NCBI RefSeq assembly: GCF_900109925.1
Contig: NZ_FOBW01000010.1
Coordinates: 69,710 to 133,709 of the forward strand
Source: Mesobacillus persicus
GTDB taxonomy: Bacteria; Bacillota; Bacilli; Bacillales; Cytobacillaceae
Direction of reading: 5' to 3'
DNA length: 64,000 nt
Part shown: positions 8,050 through 17,469 of the stretch, piece after piece
Layout of the letters: every line of letters starts with the position of its first letter
Numbering within the stretch: the stretch's first letter is position 1
Program-made: the position numbers and the translations under genes
The notes under the pieces: generated by a model
Told to the model about the DNA's origin: nothing
What the model saw: only the letters and a program-made list of their open reading frames with translations
Databases searched by the model: none

Positions 8050-10023
8050 CTATTTAAAATGGTTTTTAATAAATTCCGGCGTGTGTTCTTCGTCGAGGTA
8101 GAGAATGTCTGTATAGTTGTCTTGCTCAAAACGCAGAACAACGATGTACTTATGCGTTCTTCCCCAACCTGAATTGTTTAATATTTCACCTATTTCCTCT
8201 TTCTCGATTACCTTTAATACATCAGAGTTATTTTCCATTTTCTCAACGATTTGCTCTGGGAAATCATATTCATAATCTTTCTCGTTCCACTCAGCAATTT
8301 GAACACTAGAAATATCCTCAGGCATTACTCTGGCCTGGTCTAGGACCTCGCGATCCTCTAACCATTTCGTTACGCCCTTGTAAGTTGGTTTAAACTCAAA
8401 ATAAGCAAAATGATCTTTGTCTAAGAAAACCTCGATACTTGGACCTCTTCCACTAAAATAGATTTGGTCCTGATAAGACTCCGCGAGAATGTCTCCTTGT
8501 AGAACCTGAACCAATTCTTTTATTTCATCAATATCATTTATTGTAACGTTTCTTTTTCCTGGTCCATTTGCACTAATCGTTATTTGATCAATATGATTTA
8601 TGTTCAAATGAAAGATTTCATTCGTAGCACGTTTATATTCCTCTGATTCATAGATTCGCTTGTAAAAATCTTCATACACTCGTTCATAGACTTGATATTG
8701 GCGAATGACTTTCTTGCCATTTTTTAATTCATAAAGGAAAAACGCTGGAATCATGTATTCATTTTCTTTTAACTCAACAGGTATGTCTTTATCGTTTATG
8801 ATTTGCTGATGAAGCTTTTGTACCGCCGCAATATTTTCTTTCTCCTTTAAAGGGTTTGGAACAAAATTATGGTCGAAGGATGCTTGATCCATATAGACAT
8901 GTGGCGTGTCCGCAAGTAAGACACTTTGAACCTCACTTTCGTCTGGAACCTTATTTTCATAGAAGCCTAGAGTTTCAATTCCTAAAAGGAAGATACCGAC
9001 AACCAACGCATAGATTACTAGACCTTTAATGCGCCCAAAAACTCGCCAATTTTTCTGAAGCACCATTTCAGCGATATAATAACCAAAAGTTGCTCCTATT
9101 GTATAGCCGAAAATCATCCAACCAAGGCTGTTCGTTTGAACCTCTCCGAAGTACATTCCACTAAGTAGCATCGCGCAAAAGGTCACACCATATTTAAAAA
9201 ATGACCGTAGTTTCGGAAATGCGATGGCTTCCGATGCACTTTCAATTTTTCTTTTCTTATATAAAAAGAGTGATAATCCATAAAGAACAATGGTCAGTAC
9301 TATATATAGAATAATATCTTCACTTCGAAGCAGCCTGCCATTAAGTAAGGATGCATAGGTAAGTGGAGACAACGTCTCGAGATTTTTGACTAGGAAATAA
9401 TCACTTGGAAATCCATATAGAAAAAACTTCAAATTAAATAAGGTCATCAAGGTGATTCCAACTGGAAATAGAAGTAGTATATACGTCAGTACCCCCTGTA
9501 CTGCGGATATTCCAGTGATCATGGCAACGAATACGCCTGCCATAAATATCAGCAAGTTTAGAACACTCATGGTTCCAACCCAGTACAAGATATCTTTCAA
9601 TTGAAAAAACTCACCAAGGTCAAGTAGGTTATGAATGATGAATACGCTAATCGCAATCAGTCCTATTGGTAAAAGCAAAGAAACAATTCCACTCAACACA
9701 TAGTGTTGAAATATTTTTCCTCTCTTCATTGGAATACTGTGCATTAAGTCCGCAGACTGCTTAACTTGTAAAAACCGAAATAGAAATACAGAAAGGAGAA
9801 CTGGGATGACAATGAGTAAACCAATTTGAATCTCAAATGTATAATCAAATAAACTATTGACTTGCATATCATTCAAACGATACCTTTCATCAGAATATCG
9901 CATGATCATCACAAGTGGTACCGAAAAAAATAGACCTAGGAAGTATAAGATGGAAATCCAGCCTGTACTTCGGACAATTTGCAGGATTAACTCTTTATTC
10001 AACCATGATGTTATTGATGGCAT
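8050..10023 (-). CDS. ABC-2 type transporter permease with large soluble domain (YtrC/D-like)
   Basis: The N-terminal 300 residues hold six or more hydrophobic segments, followed by two more near 310-390, and then a large C-terminal domain of about 270 residues that is probably extracytoplasmic. The start is ATG 10023 (MPSITSWLNKELILQIVRS) after GGGGG; it overlaps the ATPase gene by 29 bases. With the ATPase and GntR gene upstream it forms a three-gene operon resembling the Bacillus ytr system, which responds to cell-wall antibiotics. The substrate is unknown. Confidence 0.8.
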   Translation of the reverse strand: MPSITSWLNKELILQIVRSTGWISILYFLGLFFSVPLVMIMRYSDERYRLNDMQVNSLFDYTFEIQIGLLIVIPVLLSVFLFRFLQVKQSADLMHSIPMKRGKIFQHYVLSGIVSLLLPIGLIAISVFIIHNLLDLGEFFQLKDILYWVGTMSVLNLLIFMAGVFVAMITGISAVQGVLTYILLLFPVGITLMTLFNLKFFLYGFPSDYFLVKNLETLSPLTYASLLNGRLLRSEDIILYIVLTIVLYGLSLFLYKKRKIESASEAIAFPKLRSFFKYGVTFCAMLLSGMYFGEVQTNSLGWMIFGYTIGATFGYYIAEMVLQKNWRVFGRIKGLVIYALVVGIFLLGIETLGFYENKVPDESEVQSVLLADTPHVYMDQASFDHNFVPNPLKEKENIAAVQKLHQQIINDKDIPVELKENEYMIPAFFLYELKNGKKVIRQYQVYERVYEDFYKRIYESEEYKRATNEIFHLNINHIDQITISANGPGKRNVTINDIDEIKELVQVLQGDILAESYQDQIYFSGRGPSIEVFLDKDHFAYFEFKPTYKGVTKWLEDREVLDQARVMPEDISSVQIAEWNEKDYEYDFPEQIVEKMENNSDVLKVIEKEEIGEILNNSGWGRTHKYIVVLRFEQDNYTDILYLDEEHTPEFIKNHFK

Positions 10024-10897
10024 AGCCGATATCCCCCATTTCATAAATGAAAATTTCTTCAAGGGTAAGCGGCAATAAGTCAAGTAAAACTGGTTTCGTT
10101 TTTTGGATCTGTCCAATTATTTCCTCTTCTTTGCCCCTGACAATACACAGGAAGACACTTCCCCTTTTCTCCGTGTGAAGCACATTTAATTTGCTTAATA
10201 ACTGCTCTGGTACTCCGTCTTTATATGCAACCTGAACTTTATGGACATCTGATTTTAACTCATCAAGTTCCTTCTCTATTAACAGGTTGCCTTTATGAAT
10301 GATGCCAATATGATCACATATATCCTCAATTTCACGTAAATTATGGGACGAGATTAGAATGGTCATTTCTCTATCGGCTACATCCTGAATCAACAGGTTC
10401 TTTACCTTTTTTCTAACAACTGGGTCTAACCCGTCCATTGGTTCATCAAGGATTAAAACATCTGGTTTTGCGGAAAGCGCGAGGATAAAAGCCGCCTGTC
10501 TTTGCCACCCCTTCGAAAACGTATGTATCCTTTTCTTCATATCCAGTTCAAACCAGGCAACTAAGGTTTGAAAGCGCTCATCACTCCAAGTAGGATAAAT
10601 ACTTTTATAAAATTGAGCCATTTGTTTTGTTGTGTACTGCGGTAGAAAATAGGGTTGATCCGGAATATAGAACACTCGCTCTTTTAAGCTGAGATTTTCA
10701 AAGACTAGTTCCTCTTCAATCGTTACACTTCCTTGATCTTGAAGGTAAATTCCTGCGAGAAGCTTAATTAAGGTCGTTTTTCCTGCACCATTTGAACCTA
10801 TTAACCCGTATATAGAACCTTTTTGAATAGATAAATTAACATTTTCAATTGCTTTGAACCGATCAAATGTCTTGCTGACATTTTGCATTTTAATCAT
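9995..10897 (-). CDS. ABC transporter ATP-binding protein (YtrB-like)
   Basis: Walker A is GSNGAGKTT (about residue 35). The signature region is degenerate (FSKGWQRQAAFILAL), Walker B is VLILDEP with the D-loop MDGLDP, and the switch His is in ILISSHNL. This is the ABC-2 exporter ATPase type. The start overlaps the end of the GntR gene (MIKMQNVSKTF, ATG 10897) and its 3' end overlaps the permease start, so translation is coupled. It powers the permease encoded next. Confidence 0.9.
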   Translation of the reverse strand: MIKMQNVSKTFDRFKAIENVNLSIQKGSIYGLIGSNGAGKTTLIKLLAGIYLQDQGSVTIEEELVFENLSLKERVFYIPDQPYFLPQYTTKQMAQFYKSIYPTWSDERFQTLVAWFELDMKKRIHTFSKGWQRQAAFILALSAKPDVLILDEPMDGLDPVVRKKVKNLLIQDVADREMTILISSHNLREIEDICDHIGIIHKGNLLIEKELDELKSDVHKVQVAYKDGVPEQLLSKLNVLHTEKRGSVFLCIVRGKEEEIIGQIQKTKPVLLDLLPLTLEEIFIYEMGDIGYAINNIMVE

Positions 10898-11279
10898 CAA
10901 TCTCGCCTCCCCCTTTTGAAGCGTTTAATTTTTGAACCAACTGAATCAATTCATCCGTTGTTACTCCGAGGAAGAACGCCTCAAGAATCAGTCGTTCTAG
11001 CTCTTCTTTCACGGTTGTTATTTTCTCGGAATCCTTTGTTTCATTACCCGGATGCACGAAGCTCCCTTTCCCTTTTTGTGAATAGATAAATCCTTGGCTC
11101 TCAAGTTCTCTGTAAGCTTTTTGGATTGTGTTTGGATTAATTGTAAGTTGTTGAGCTAGAGTTCGGACTGATGGAAGTTGTTCATCTGACTTCAGTACCT
11201 CATTAATAATTAATTCTTTTAGTTTGTCAACTAGCTGCTCATATATGGGTTTACGGCTCCTCGTATCAAGTTCAAACAT
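10890..11279 (-). CDS. GntR-family repressor (YtrA-like)
   Basis: A 129-residue protein beginning MFELDTRSRKPIYEQL, with a winged helix-turn-helix (LPSVRTLAQQLTINPNTIQKAYRELE) and a short C-terminal dimerisation helix. This is the compact YtrA subfamily that heads ABC operons. The start ATG 11279 follows GGGGGT; the in-frame TTG at 11291 has no site. A YtrA-type operator lies just upstream over the transcription start, indicating autorepression of the operon. Confidence 0.9.
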   Translation of the reverse strand: MFELDTRSRKPIYEQLVDKLKELIINEVLKSDEQLPSVRTLAQQLTINPNTIQKAYRELESQGFIYSQKGKGSFVHPGNETKDSEKITTVKEELERLILEAFFLGVTTDELIQLVQKLNASKGGGEIDD

Positions 11280-11318
11280 GCGGACCCCCAATCTGTACTA
11301 AGTGTATTAACTGTACCA

Positions 11319-11374
11319 AGTGTACTATTATTATTAATACAGTTGATTATAAGGGTGAATTTTCCAAAAGTAAA
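11319..11374 (-). promoter_or_regulatory. Promoter and YtrA-type operator of the GntR-ABC operon
   Basis: On the reverse strand TTTACT (11369-11374), a 17-base spacer and TATAAT (11346-11351) form a sigma-A-type promoter. Directly downstream, AGTGTA, 13 bases and TACAGT (11319-11343, read on the forward strand) match the inverted repeat AGTGTA-N13-TACACT reported for B. subtilis YtrA at 11 of 12 positions. Two direct copies of ACACTT(G/A)GTACAG follow at 11293-11325. Confidence 0.75.
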
Positions 11375-11480
11375 GGTCTTTATTCTATGAATAGTTATTG
11401 TTAAACAGAAATTTAGAAAAACAGCCAATTCTACACATGAAAAAAATCGTAAATCTAATACTAACAAGGAGGTGAATCTT

Positions 11481-12377
11481 TTGAGTTTAGCTTGGATATT
11501 TGGACTTATTTTACTAGCGCATCAAGGAGAGACGGCTCCAGAGCAAGAGTCATTATTAATTCTTCATGAACAGGATCCAGTTGTAAGAGTGAATCGAACT
11601 GATTTTTCATTGCCGATTGTTGGCTATCCGTTCATTGATGTGGAGGAATTCAATCAGTTAACAGAAGAGTTGGATAAGCATGTGAGGCAACCAGCAACAG
11701 ATGCAATCATCGATGAGCAGGGCAAGATCGTTCCTGAGAAAGCCGGAATTGAATTAAACCGGGACCGTTTTGAGAAACAGTTCTATTCGTTCTTCCATGA
11801 GAAAAATCAAAGTACGGTTGAATTGCCGTTGAGAAGTGTTTATCCTCGTGTAGACAGCGAGCTGCTTTCAAGTATTAAAACGAAATTAATTGGCCATTAT
11901 GTGACTTATTTTAATAGTCATAATGTTGAACGATCACATAATATTGGACTTGCTACAGCGGCAATTAACAACCATGTTGTATTTCCAGGTGAGACTTTTT
12001 CCTTTAACGAAATTGTAGGGATGAGAACAAAGGAGAAAGGTTACCTACCAGCTCCTATTATTGTAAGAGGCGAGCTGTCAGAGGGGATTGGCGGTGGGAT
12101 ATGTCAAGTTTCTTCGACGCTTTTTAATGCTGCGGACAGATCAGGTTTACATATTCTCAAGCGCTATTCGCATAGCAAACGTGTCCCCTATGTCCCTCCC
12201 GGAAGGGATGCAACCGTTAGCTGGTACGGTCCCGACTTCACGTTCAAAAACAAATACAATCAACCCATTCTCATTCGCGCACAGGCAAAATCAGGGATGA
12301 TGGCAATCACGATCTTTTCCTCAGATCAAGTCAATGTCAATCCCCGGAAAATCCCAAGCATGAGCTACTTCAAATGA
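11481..12377 (+). CDS. VanW family protein (YoaR-like)
   Basis: After a hydrophobic N-terminus that is probably a signal sequence or anchor, the C-terminal half is a VanW domain: NIGLATAAIN, PGETFSFNEIVG, GGGICQVSSTLFNAA and PGRDATVSW. VanW proteins are linked to glycopeptide resistance clusters and cell-wall proteins, but their biochemical role is not established. I choose TTG at 11481, eight bases after AAGGAGG; the GTG at 11472 overlaps that site. It is a single gene, divergent from the GntR-ABC operon. Confidence 0.8.
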   Translation: MSLAWIFGLILLAHQGETAPEQESLLILHEQDPVVRVNRTDFSLPIVGYPFIDVEEFNQLTEELDKHVRQPATDAIIDEQGKIVPEKAGIELNRDRFEKQFYSFFHEKNQSTVELPLRSVYPRVDSELLSSIKTKLIGHYVTYFNSHNVERSHNIGLATAAINNHVVFPGETFSFNEIVGMRTKEKGYLPAPIIVRGELSEGIGGGICQVSSTLFNAADRSGLHILKRYSHSKRVPYVPPGRDATVSWYGPDFTFKNKYNQPILIRAQAKSGMMAITIFSSDQVNVNPRKIPSMSYFK

Positions 12378-12388
12378 TGGTAAAAAAA

Positions 12389-12411
12389 TGGTAGGTGCCT
12401 GGCACCTACCA
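12389..12411. repeat. Short palindrome with GGTGCC-T-GGCACC core, copy 2
   Basis: TGGTAGGTGCC, a central T and GGCACCTACCA form a perfect inverted repeat 12 bases after the VanW stop codon. The inner core equals that of the copy at 7996, while the outer arm differs on both sides (GTAG/CTAC instead of GATG/CATC), keeping the pairing. Confidence 0.8.
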
Positions 12412-12435
12412 AAAATTATCCAAAAAACATCAAAA

Positions 12436-12467
12436 AAGGACCAAACTCATTTGAAAGTTTGGTCCTT
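12436..12467. terminator. Terminator of the NhaC-family gene
   Basis: AAGGACCAAACT and AGTTTGGTCCTT form a 12-bp stem around 8 bases. Read on the reverse strand it is followed by TTTTTTG, suiting termination of the gene ending at 12486. Confidence 0.8.
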
Positions 12468-12485
12468 ACTTATTCCTACCTACTA

Positions 12486-14069
12486 CTATACTACTTTTTC
12501 TTCAATCGGATTAACTTGCTTTGGTGATTTCCCCGATAGGAACCAAATCCCGATGAGGAATAAGATAACAACAGCTAGCGCCGCCATTGTGCTACCAGTA
12601 AATCCAACGATAATAAAGCCAATAGAAGCTATGCCTGCGCTGATAAGGGCATATGGCAATTGCGTCATTACATGGTCAATATGGTTCGATCCTGCACCTG
12701 TCGAAGACAAAATGGTTGTATCAGATATCGGAGAGCAATGGTCTCCAAACACAGCTCCAGCAAGAACTGCTGACATCGCTGGAAGAATTAAACTAATATC
12801 TGATACCGCTGCAATTTCACCAGCAATCGGAAGTAAGATCCCAAAGGAACCCCAAGATGTACCCGTTGCAAATGCCATAAAGCCAGCAAGGATAAATAGG
12901 ATAAATGGTAGATACGCAACATTTAGGTTTGCATTCTCTACCACTCCCGCTAAGTACGTTCCTGTTTCAAGTCTACCAATAAGGTCACCGATAGCCCAAG
13001 CGAATATCAGGATGTACACCGCAGGGAGCATGGATTTTAATCCTGCTATTACCCCACTACCTAAAACATTTGCTTCAACACCACGTAGTACCAAAGCCTG
13101 CCTTGCAAACATGATCATCGAAACAATAAAGCCTAACAAACCGCCTAGGATCAAGGATAAAGTAACATCGGTGTTTTCAAAGATTCCTAAGATTGTCGTT
13201 TCACCCTCAATAGCTTGCGCACCTGTCCATAGCATTGCACCGACTGTACCGACAAAAAGACCAAGAATTGGCCAAATTAAATCACCAATCGTTCCAGTTC
13301 TACTAGTTGGTAAATCTTCTTTCAACTCACCAGGAATTGTTTTGTCTGGATTGAAGACTTCCCCTGTGCTAATCGCTCGGTCCTCATGGACTTTCATAGA
13401 ACCTAGATTCATATTTCTGATAGCCACGATAAACACCATTCCAATAGCTGCCCAAACATAAAAATTCATTGGTACCATTTGCATAAATGCAGAGAATGCG
13501 CTATATTCCGTTACACCGTGAGAAGCTAGAATCGTTCCGATCAATACAATGATTGTTGCACCCCAGCTAGAAACCGGCGAAACGACGCAAATCGGGGCAG
13601 AAGTTGAGTCAATAATATACGCAAGTTTTGCTCTAGAAACCTTTTGTCTATCGGTAATTGGACGGGTAACTTGTCCAACGGCAAGAGCATTAAAATAGTC
13701 ATCAATAAAAATAATAATTCCTAAAATAGCACCGACGAGTTGTGCGCCAACACGTGTTTTCACACGTTTCATTGCCCAGTCCCCAAATGCTCTGCTTCCA
13801 CCTGAAATCGAAATGAACGCAGTAATGATTCCTAGCAAAAGTAGGAACAAGATAATGTAGACGCTTGATGTGTTTATAGCCCCTTCTGAAACGAAGATGC
13901 CTTTCACTGCATCCCAAGTAATCGCAAACGTCTCACCAATCTTAAAGTCAGCGAGCAATAATGCGGAAACAATAATTCCTACACCTAATGATAAGAGTAC
14001 TCGTCTTGTTATCACTACCATCAATATTGCTAAAATCGGTGGTAGTATTGAAAAAATTGTGTTTTCCAT
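12486..14069 (-). CDS. NhaC-family antiporter-like transporter under lysine riboswitch control (LysW-type)
   Basis: A 527-residue protein with about eleven to twelve hydrophobic segments and NhaC-family features (FIDDYFNALAVG, TSAPICVVSPVSSWG, FGDHCSPISDTTILSS). By sequence alone it would be called a Na+/H+ antiporter. The leader, however, carries a lysine riboswitch, and riboswitch-controlled NhaC members in Firmicutes (LysW) are predicted lysine transporters. Lysine uptake is therefore the more likely role, with cation/proton coupling. The ATG at 14069 follows AGGAGGAGG. It is monocistronic. Confidence 0.85.
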   Translation of the reverse strand: MENTIFSILPPILAILMVVITRRVLLSLGVGIIVSALLLADFKIGETFAITWDAVKGIFVSEGAINTSSVYIILFLLLLGIITAFISISGGSRAFGDWAMKRVKTRVGAQLVGAILGIIIFIDDYFNALAVGQVTRPITDRQKVSRAKLAYIIDSTSAPICVVSPVSSWGATIIVLIGTILASHGVTEYSAFSAFMQMVPMNFYVWAAIGMVFIVAIRNMNLGSMKVHEDRAISTGEVFNPDKTIPGELKEDLPTSRTGTIGDLIWPILGLFVGTVGAMLWTGAQAIEGETTILGIFENTDVTLSLILGGLLGFIVSMIMFARQALVLRGVEANVLGSGVIAGLKSMLPAVYILIFAWAIGDLIGRLETGTYLAGVVENANLNVAYLPFILFILAGFMAFATGTSWGSFGILLPIAGEIAAVSDISLILPAMSAVLAGAVFGDHCSPISDTTILSSTGAGSNHIDHVMTQLPYALISAGIASIGFIIVGFTGSTMAALAVVILFLIGIWFLSGKSPKQVNPIEEKVV

Positions 14070-14151
14070 TCCTTTGTCCTCCTCCTATTTTTTGAAGGGG
14101 GGAACTTACCATGATGAGAAATGCTAGATTTATCTATAGCGCTCTTTTCAA

Positions 14152-14403
14152 GCAAAATAAAAAAGAGCAACGATAGAGAAAAATCTATCGTTGCTCTTTG
14201 TAAGCAACTAGTTTCTCCATCACGATCTGTAGCTCCTCATTATGAGGGAATCCTCATAATGACAGTGTTACTCTTATTCAAAGTAACCCCAGCAATTAAC
14301 TTTAGACAAGTTTAATTACTTCGGCAGTATTTCCTTTTAACTGTGGTCATTGTTGTCATCCTCACACAGTCTACTCTTAAATCCTGCACCTCTACCCCAT
14401 CGG
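14152..14403 (-). promoter_or_regulatory. Lysine riboswitch (L box) with terminator
   Basis: Reading the reverse strand from 14403, the leader shows the L-box landmarks in order: GTAGAGGTGC, AAGAGTA, TGCCGAAG, TTGCTGG, TTTGAATAAGAGTAA, CACTGTCA and the closing CTAC..ATCG strand that pairs with CGAT..GTAG at the 5' end (aptamer 14219-14403). It is followed by an intrinsic terminator at 14152-14199 (15-bp stem, then TTTTTTATTTT). Lysine binding should favour the terminator and switch off the transporter gene. Confidence 0.93.
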
Positions 14404-14454
14404 AATGATAAGGTGAATATTTAATTTTCTATATCAATATACCAAATTCAGACC

Positions 14455-15219
14455 TTATTTGACAACATAAAAATCATTTGTATTCAAAAAAATTTGCTCA
14501 TAAACATTATCAAGAAGATAACGTTTAATGCTTGAAATTTCAGTCATTATCCCATGTATCATTGCCGGTCTAGTTCTCTTCCCTGCAAACGGTCCCTCGA
14601 AGGGCCATGGTCCATCCGTTTCTAGCATTATTTTATTCAATGGATAATATTGAACAAGCTTTTTAATTTCACTTTCGTAAACAACATCAGGTGTAACCGA
14701 AATAAAATAACCATTTGCCGCTAATCTTTCAACGATTTTATCATCACCCTTAAACCAGTGAAAATGGGCTTTCTCAATTGTATGTTTTTCAAGTAAATCA
14801 CATACAATATGGGCATCATCATAGACGGCGTGTAGAGCGATAGGCTTACCTAATTGTTTTGCTAATACAATGAAGGCTTCTAAGTATTCGATGTATTGAT
14901 CGTAGGACTGAAGTAACTTCCCTTTCCTACGCAAATAATATGGAAGACCTACTTCACCGATCGCAACCGCTTTTTCTTTGTTCGTCTTAATCCATGAAAA
15001 TAATTCTTGCATACCCTCTTCTGTGGGAAGTTCTTGTTCGGGGTGGAAACCAAATGCTGGCCGTACTGTTGGGTAGCGTTGTGATAATGCCGCATTTTGT
15101 TCACAGGATTTTAAGTCATTTGAAACAGCAACAAGTGCTGCGGCGTCTGTGATAATTTCACTTATTTCAGCTTCAGGATATTTATCCAAATGTATATGGG
15201 CATCAATTACTTTCCGCAA
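14455..15219 (-). CDS. TatD-family metal-dependent hydrolase
   Basis: An amidohydrolase-fold protein with metal-ligand motifs DAHIHLDKYP, GEVGLPY, ALHAVYDD, HFHWFKGD and LETDGPWPF, as in TatD-type nucleases/hydrolases. I choose TTG 15219 (then RKVIDAHIH), 7 bases after GGAGGG; the upstream in-frame ATGs at 15240/15237 would overlap that site. It is about 254 residues and cytoplasmic. The substrate is not known; TatD members often have DNase activity. It is divergent from the PBP gene. Confidence 0.85.
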   Translation of the reverse strand: MRKVIDAHIHLDKYPEAEISEIITDAAALVAVSNDLKSCEQNAALSQRYPTVRPAFGFHPEQELPTEEGMQELFSWIKTNKEKAVAIGEVGLPYYLRRKGKLLQSYDQYIEYLEAFIVLAKQLGKPIALHAVYDDAHIVCDLLEKHTIEKAHFHWFKGDDKIVERLAANGYFISVTPDVVYESEIKKLVQYYPLNKIMLETDGPWPFEGPFAGKRTRPAMIHGIMTEISSIKRYLLDNVYEQIFLNTNDFYVVK

Positions 15220-15309
15220 AACAGGTCCCTCCAGCATCATTCTAATTATATTCTAGTAAATCATATACTAAGCTGATACGTCCGGGAAAGGGCTACAGGA
15301 GGTGCACTT

Positions 15310-17370
15310 ATGACTAAGGAAAAATCCCCTATCTCCATGAGAATCAATATGTTATTCTTTCTTGTTTTCCTCCTCTTTTCCCTGCTTATTTTAAGACTAG
15401 GAATTGTCCAAATCGTTCATGGTGAAGATTATCAACGGGAAATTGATAGGAAAGATGATATAACAGTAAATAATCCCGTGCCCCGTGGTCGTATCGTGGA
15501 TCGAAATCTTGCAATTATCGTCGATAATGAAGCAAGAAAAGCGATTACCTATACAAATGAGGGACATAATCAAGAAGAAAAGCTTCGTATAGCCGAAAAT
15601 CTTGCGAAACTAATTGATAAAAAAACGGACCGAGTGCGTTTAAGAGATAAAAAGGATTTTTGGATAATGAAAAATCCAAAACTGGCAGACAAGCTGATTA
15701 CCAACCAGGAAAAAATATTAGTTAAACAAAAGAAACTCAGCCAACAAGAGCTATATAGACTTAAATTAGAAAGAATTACAGAAACAGATTTAAATCAATT
15801 GAGTGAGGAGGATTTAGAGGTATTAGCCATTTTTCGTTTACTAAACCTTGGTTCTAAATTTTCTCCGCAAATTGTAAAAAATGAAGAAGTCACACCTGAG
15901 GAATTTGCCTTGGTAAGCGAACATCTCGAAGACCTACCTGGCATTAATACAACAATCGACTGGGAACGTTCTTATCGGTTTGACCATACGCTTAGGACTG
16001 TATTAGGATCTGTTAGCTCCTCTGAAGAAGGACTTCCAGCTGATCAACTAAATGATTTCCTATCACGTGGATATACAATGAATGATCGTGTTGGTAAAAG
16101 CTACTTGGAAAGCCAATATGAAGATGTCCTCCACGGAAGAGAAGAAAAAGTCGTTCATATAACAGATAAAAAAGGACACTTAATTAGCACAGAAGTCAAG
16201 GATGAAGGAAACCGTGGAAAGGATTTGATTCTTTCCATAGATATGGAATTGCAACAGAAGGTTGATCAAATTATTGAAAAAGAACTTTGGGCGGCCAAGA
16301 ATAGTCCCGGTACCAAACTGCTTGACCGGGCCTATGTAGTATTAATGGATCCATTTACTGGGGAAGTATTAAGTATGTCCGGAAGAAGATTGGTCAAGGA
16401 CGAAAAAACAGGCGAACGAAAAATGATTGATGATGCACTCGGGACAATCACCACAACCTATAGTGTTGGTTCTGCGGTCAAGGGTGCTACCATTTTAACT
16501 GGTTACAAAACGGGCGCAATTAAGCCTAATACTTATTTTGACGATAAGGGCCTTAAAATCAAAGCTACCCCATTAAAGGCTTCTTATGCTTACCTCGGAT
16601 TCCTAAATGAAGTAGATGCCTTAAAGAAGTCGTCAAATGTGTATATGTTTCACACTGCGATAAAGATTGGGAATGGTCAGTATGAATATAATAAACCTTT
16701 AAACCTAGAATCTGCTGCATTTGAAACGATTCGAAATTCATTTGCCTCATTTGGACTTGGGGTGAGAACAGGGATCGACCTTCCAAACGAACAGTCTGGC
16801 TATAAAGGAGCTAGCAGACTTCCAGGCTATGCATTAGACCTTGTTATTGGTCAGTATGATACCTATTCGACCATGCAACTCGCTCAATATGTATCAGCAA
16901 TTGCAAACGGTGGTTATAGGATGCAACCGAGAGTGGTCAAGGAAATCTTTGAGCCAGAAACTTCTCAAGAACAAATTGGAACTATTTACCATGAGTTTGA
17001 GCCGAATGTATTAAATACGATTGATGTAAAGGAAGAATGGTTAAACCGTGTCCAACTTGGCTTTAAAAAAGCATTGACGGAAGCTGGTGGTACCGGGGTT
17101 AACTTCTTTGGTGATGCCCCCTACTCACCAGCAGGGAAAACAGGAACAGCTGAGGCTTTTTATGACGGGCCATTAAGAGGCAATTATGGAAAAGTCCCAC
17201 CAGAGGTACTCAACCTAAGCCTGGTTGCATATGCTCCCTATAAAAATCCTGAGGTTGCGATGGCTGTTGTTGTCCCTTGGGCTTACCAAGGTAAAAAAGA
17301 TCACAAAGCTAATTTGAAAATTGGTCGAAAGGTAATGGATGCCTATTTTCAACACAGCAGAAATCGATGA
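15310..17370 (+). CDS. Class B penicillin-binding protein 2 (PbpA/PbpH type transpeptidase)
   Basis: A single membrane anchor (residues about 11-33) precedes the dimerisation domain and the transpeptidase domain with S388-AVK391, S441-S-N443 and K610-T-G612. It cross-links peptidoglycan on the outer face of the membrane. The rod-shape PBP2A/PbpH group is the best fit by length (686 residues) and by the PRGRIVDRN motif after the anchor. AGGAGG precedes ATG at 15310. It is a single gene with its own terminator. Confidence 0.9.
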   Translation: MTKEKSPISMRINMLFFLVFLLFSLLILRLGIVQIVHGEDYQREIDRKDDITVNNPVPRGRIVDRNLAIIVDNEARKAITYTNEGHNQEEKLRIAENLAKLIDKKTDRVRLRDKKDFWIMKNPKLADKLITNQEKILVKQKKLSQQELYRLKLERITETDLNQLSEEDLEVLAIFRLLNLGSKFSPQIVKNEEVTPEEFALVSEHLEDLPGINTTIDWERSYRFDHTLRTVLGSVSSSEEGLPADQLNDFLSRGYTMNDRVGKSYLESQYEDVLHGREEKVVHITDKKGHLISTEVKDEGNRGKDLILSIDMELQQKVDQIIEKELWAAKNSPGTKLLDRAYVVLMDPFTGEVLSMSGRRLVKDEKTGERKMIDDALGTITTTYSVGSAVKGATILTGYKTGAIKPNTYFDDKGLKIKATPLKASYAYLGFLNEVDALKKSSNVYMFHTAIKIGNGQYEYNKPLNLESAAFETIRNSFASFGLGVRTGIDLPNEQSGYKGASRLPGYALDLVIGQYDTYSTMQLAQYVSAIANGGYRMQPRVVKEIFEPETSQEQIGTIYHEFEPNVLNTIDVKEEWLNRVQLGFKKALTEAGGTGVNFFGDAPYSPAGKTGTAEAFYDGPLRGNYGKVPPEVLNLSLVAYAPYKNPEVAMAVVVPWAYQGKKDHKANLKIGRKVMDAYFQHSRNR

Positions 17371-17407
17371 GGTTGCCGTAGCATTTATACTGCAGCCTCA
17401 TTTTTTT
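17368..17407 (+). terminator. Terminator of the class B PBP gene
   Basis: TGAGGTTGC (starting at the stop codon) pairs with GCAGCCTCA, one wobble, followed by seven T. Confidence 0.85.
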
Positions 17408-17469
17408 GTTCTATCTTGAAACTTCCGAATATTTATAATCGTATAATATAATTAGAGAGGAGTGTTATC

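Noticed and set aside
12388-13461. Long forward open frame of 357 codons
   Set aside because: It lies entirely opposite the NhaC-family gene, has no start signal and shows the Pro/Ile-rich composition of an antisense frame.
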